Source of the DNA: Planctomycetaceae bacterium
GTDB lineage: Bacteria > Planctomycetota > Planctomycetia > Pirellulales > Thermoguttaceae
Assembly (NCBI GenBank): GCA_031278315.1
Contig: JAITKS010000127.1
Location: 1-5,800, forward strand
Reading direction: 5' to 3'
DNA length: 5,800 bases
Each line of letters begins with the position of its first letter. Position 1 is the stretch's first letter. Shown here piece by piece: positions 4,710 through 5,800 of the stretch. The notes below the pieces were generated by a model. It was given only the letters and a program-made list of their open reading frames with translations. It had not been told where the DNA came from and searched no databases. The translations under genes were made by a program, and so were the position numbers.

Positions 4710-5800
4710 TTTAATATTGTTACATTACTTGTTTCGTCAAGTGTCCATGAGATTTTTTCATCCCACGATAATTCTTTCGATTGAGGACGACGATCAAAAA
4801 TAATAAGATAAGTCGGTGCCGAAATATCAATCTTGTCCCGATACTCTTGGATTTGTTCAAGACCCTCTTTCAAAACAGTACCGGGCGAATCGTAATAATA
4901 AATAATTTTCACCTCAATAATATAAATCTTGCCCGCATATTCTACCGCTAAATCCATACGGCCTCGACCAGCAGCATATTCACGATCAATTTGTCCGCCG
5001 CCATTGAGAACTCGCTGAAGAAAAGCCGTCAGTAAAAGATGAGGAAACGCCTCCGTATAATCGGCTTTTTGCTCCCATATCTCGGAATTACGCCGCCAAA
5101 ACTTTTGAAATTCACGTAATAAATTGTCCATGTCAAGCTCGCCGTTAGATTTTTGCCATCGCCAAGTTGCAGGAGGAGGAAGAGAATCATGATAACGTGA
5201 ATTAAGATAACGCGTAAAAATCTCTTCATAAACAGGATTCGCAATAGTAAATCCTAAGTTTGTATTCCAAGTTATTAACCCTAAATCCATTGTCAATTCT
5301 ACATCGGGATCCATTCGACCAAGAGGATGATTGCTGCCCGAAATAATCGTTTGAATAACAGATTTCACCCCCTGCTCACGAAGCCTCGCCCCCAAAGAAT
5401 CAAGATGAGTTTCACGAGCTTCAATCATCTGCTCTCGAGCTTGTTGAATAAGTTTCAATGTCACAGTTTCATTGCTTTCATTATCCAAAATACGAAGCGT
5501 TGCACGCTTAAACAATGAATTTACAATCCAAGGCTGCCCGCCGGATTGTTCATAGACGTAATCAAGAGCTTTCTGCGTAATTTTTTGTCCGGTTTCCTCT
5601 GTTCGCTGAACAAATAATTTAACAACGTCGTCTTTCGTAAAATTAGACAACATCGCCGAATCCTCCTTGATATTAAACGGCGAACCCGGATTAATCGGTT
5701 GTCCATCTTTGGCTTTGATAAGATAGTCTTTCAAATCACGCATTCCAACCAATGCAATAGAAATCGGAAATTTACCTACTCCTCGACCCGCAAACCCGCC
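4703..5800 (-). CDS. AAA+ ATPase with C-terminal PD-(D/E)XK nuclease domain, 5' end cut by the window
   Basis: The frame stays open to the right edge, so 365 codons are visible and the N-terminus with the true Walker A and B motifs lies outside. A TTG at 5752 could be mistaken for a start, but the coding sense continues before it (GKFPISIALVGMRDLKDY). This is the sensor-1 strand typical of a widespread AAA-like ATPase/nuclease family. Visible-part numbering: ATPase lid with NFTKDDVVKLF (53-63), ETGQKIT (68-74) and GGQPWIVN (87-94); then a helix with ETHLDSLGARLRE (130-142) and a winged-helix-like segment ending LGFTIANPVYEEIF (182-195). The C-terminal nuclease-like domain shows GRGRMDLAV (278-286), IIEVKI (294-299) and QIQEY (316-320). 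Asp283, Glu296 and Lys298 form the D...ExK core, and the Q-x-x-x-Y helix is present, so the site looks intact. Substrate and role are unknown; such proteins are often multicopy and near variable DNA, so a defence or mobile-element link is possible. No partner gene is visible. Confidence 0.85.
   Translation of the reverse strand, partial: GGFAGRGVGKFPISIALVGMRDLKDYLIKAKDGQPINPGSPFNIKEDSAMLSNFTKDDVVKLFVQRTEETGQKITQKALDYVYEQSGGQPWIVNSLFKRATLRILDNESNETVTLKLIQQAREQMIEARETHLDSLGARLREQGVKSVIQTIISGSNHPLGRMDPDVELTMDLGLITWNTNLGFTIANPVYEEIFTRYLNSRYHDSLPPPATWRWQKSNGELDMDNLLREFQKFWRRNSEIWEQKADYTEAFPHLLLTAFLQRVLNGGGQIDREYAAGRGRMDLAVEYAGKIYIIEVKIIYYYDSPGTVLKEGLEQIQEYRDKIDISAPTYLIIFDRRPQSKELSWDEKISWTLDETSNVTILKC

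Noticed and set aside
5770..5791. GRGVGKF in gene 3 looks like a Walker A P-loop
   Set aside because: The Lys is followed by Phe, not Ser/Thr, and the segment leads directly into the ALVGMRDLKDY strand, which is the sensor-1 region of this family. The real P-loop should lie well upstream, outside the window.

Overview
The window is AT-rich (clearly below 40% GC by eye) and carries three protein genes, all on the minus strand. Gaps of about 310 and 440 bp separate them, filled with hairpins and interspersed repeats. Two of the proteins resemble families I know mainly from Planctomycetota. One is a long exported HEAT-repeat protein with a degenerate receiver-like domain. The other is a short alpha/beta-hydrolase-fold protein of the 'YPLLVWLH...SLRNYVAVAPRG' type. 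The third, an AAA+ ATPase fused to a PD-(D/E)XK nuclease, is found in many phyla. My best guess is a low-GC planctomycete, for example a host-associated or metagenome-derived lineage. This rests on protein resemblance recalled from memory, not on a search.

Layout from left to right: 1-94 is the 3' flank of gene 1, with heptamer repeats in inverted arrangement (22-92). 95-2956 is gene 1 (exported HEAT/receiver-like protein, 953 codons, with a likely alternative start at 2881). 2957-3266 is an intergenic region holding the gene 1 leader with a small inverted repeat (2990-3023), then a dispersed hairpin repeat (3091-3218) lying 3' of gene 2. 3267-4193 is gene 2 (alpha/beta-hydrolase fold lacking the catalytic triad). 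4194-4702 holds the gene 2 leader and promoter (TTGACA/TATATT at 4346-4375), followed by a stack of three different interspersed-repeat types (4454-4665). The last of these is a second copy of the hairpin repeat, lying 3' of gene 3. 4703-5800 is gene 3 (AAA+ ATPase with C-terminal nuclease domain), which runs off the right edge and lacks its N-terminus.

The genes probably do not form one operon. Each has its own long leader, and genes 2 and 3 are each followed by a copy of the same hairpin repeat, which could end or stabilise the transcript. I see no evidence of a shared pathway. The most notable features are the receiver-like domain in a secreted protein, the loss of all three catalytic residues in the hydrolase, and short tandem duplications on or beside all three stop codons. 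These duplications create redundant in-frame or multi-frame stops. I see no RNA genes, CRISPR array, transposase or complete mobile element.
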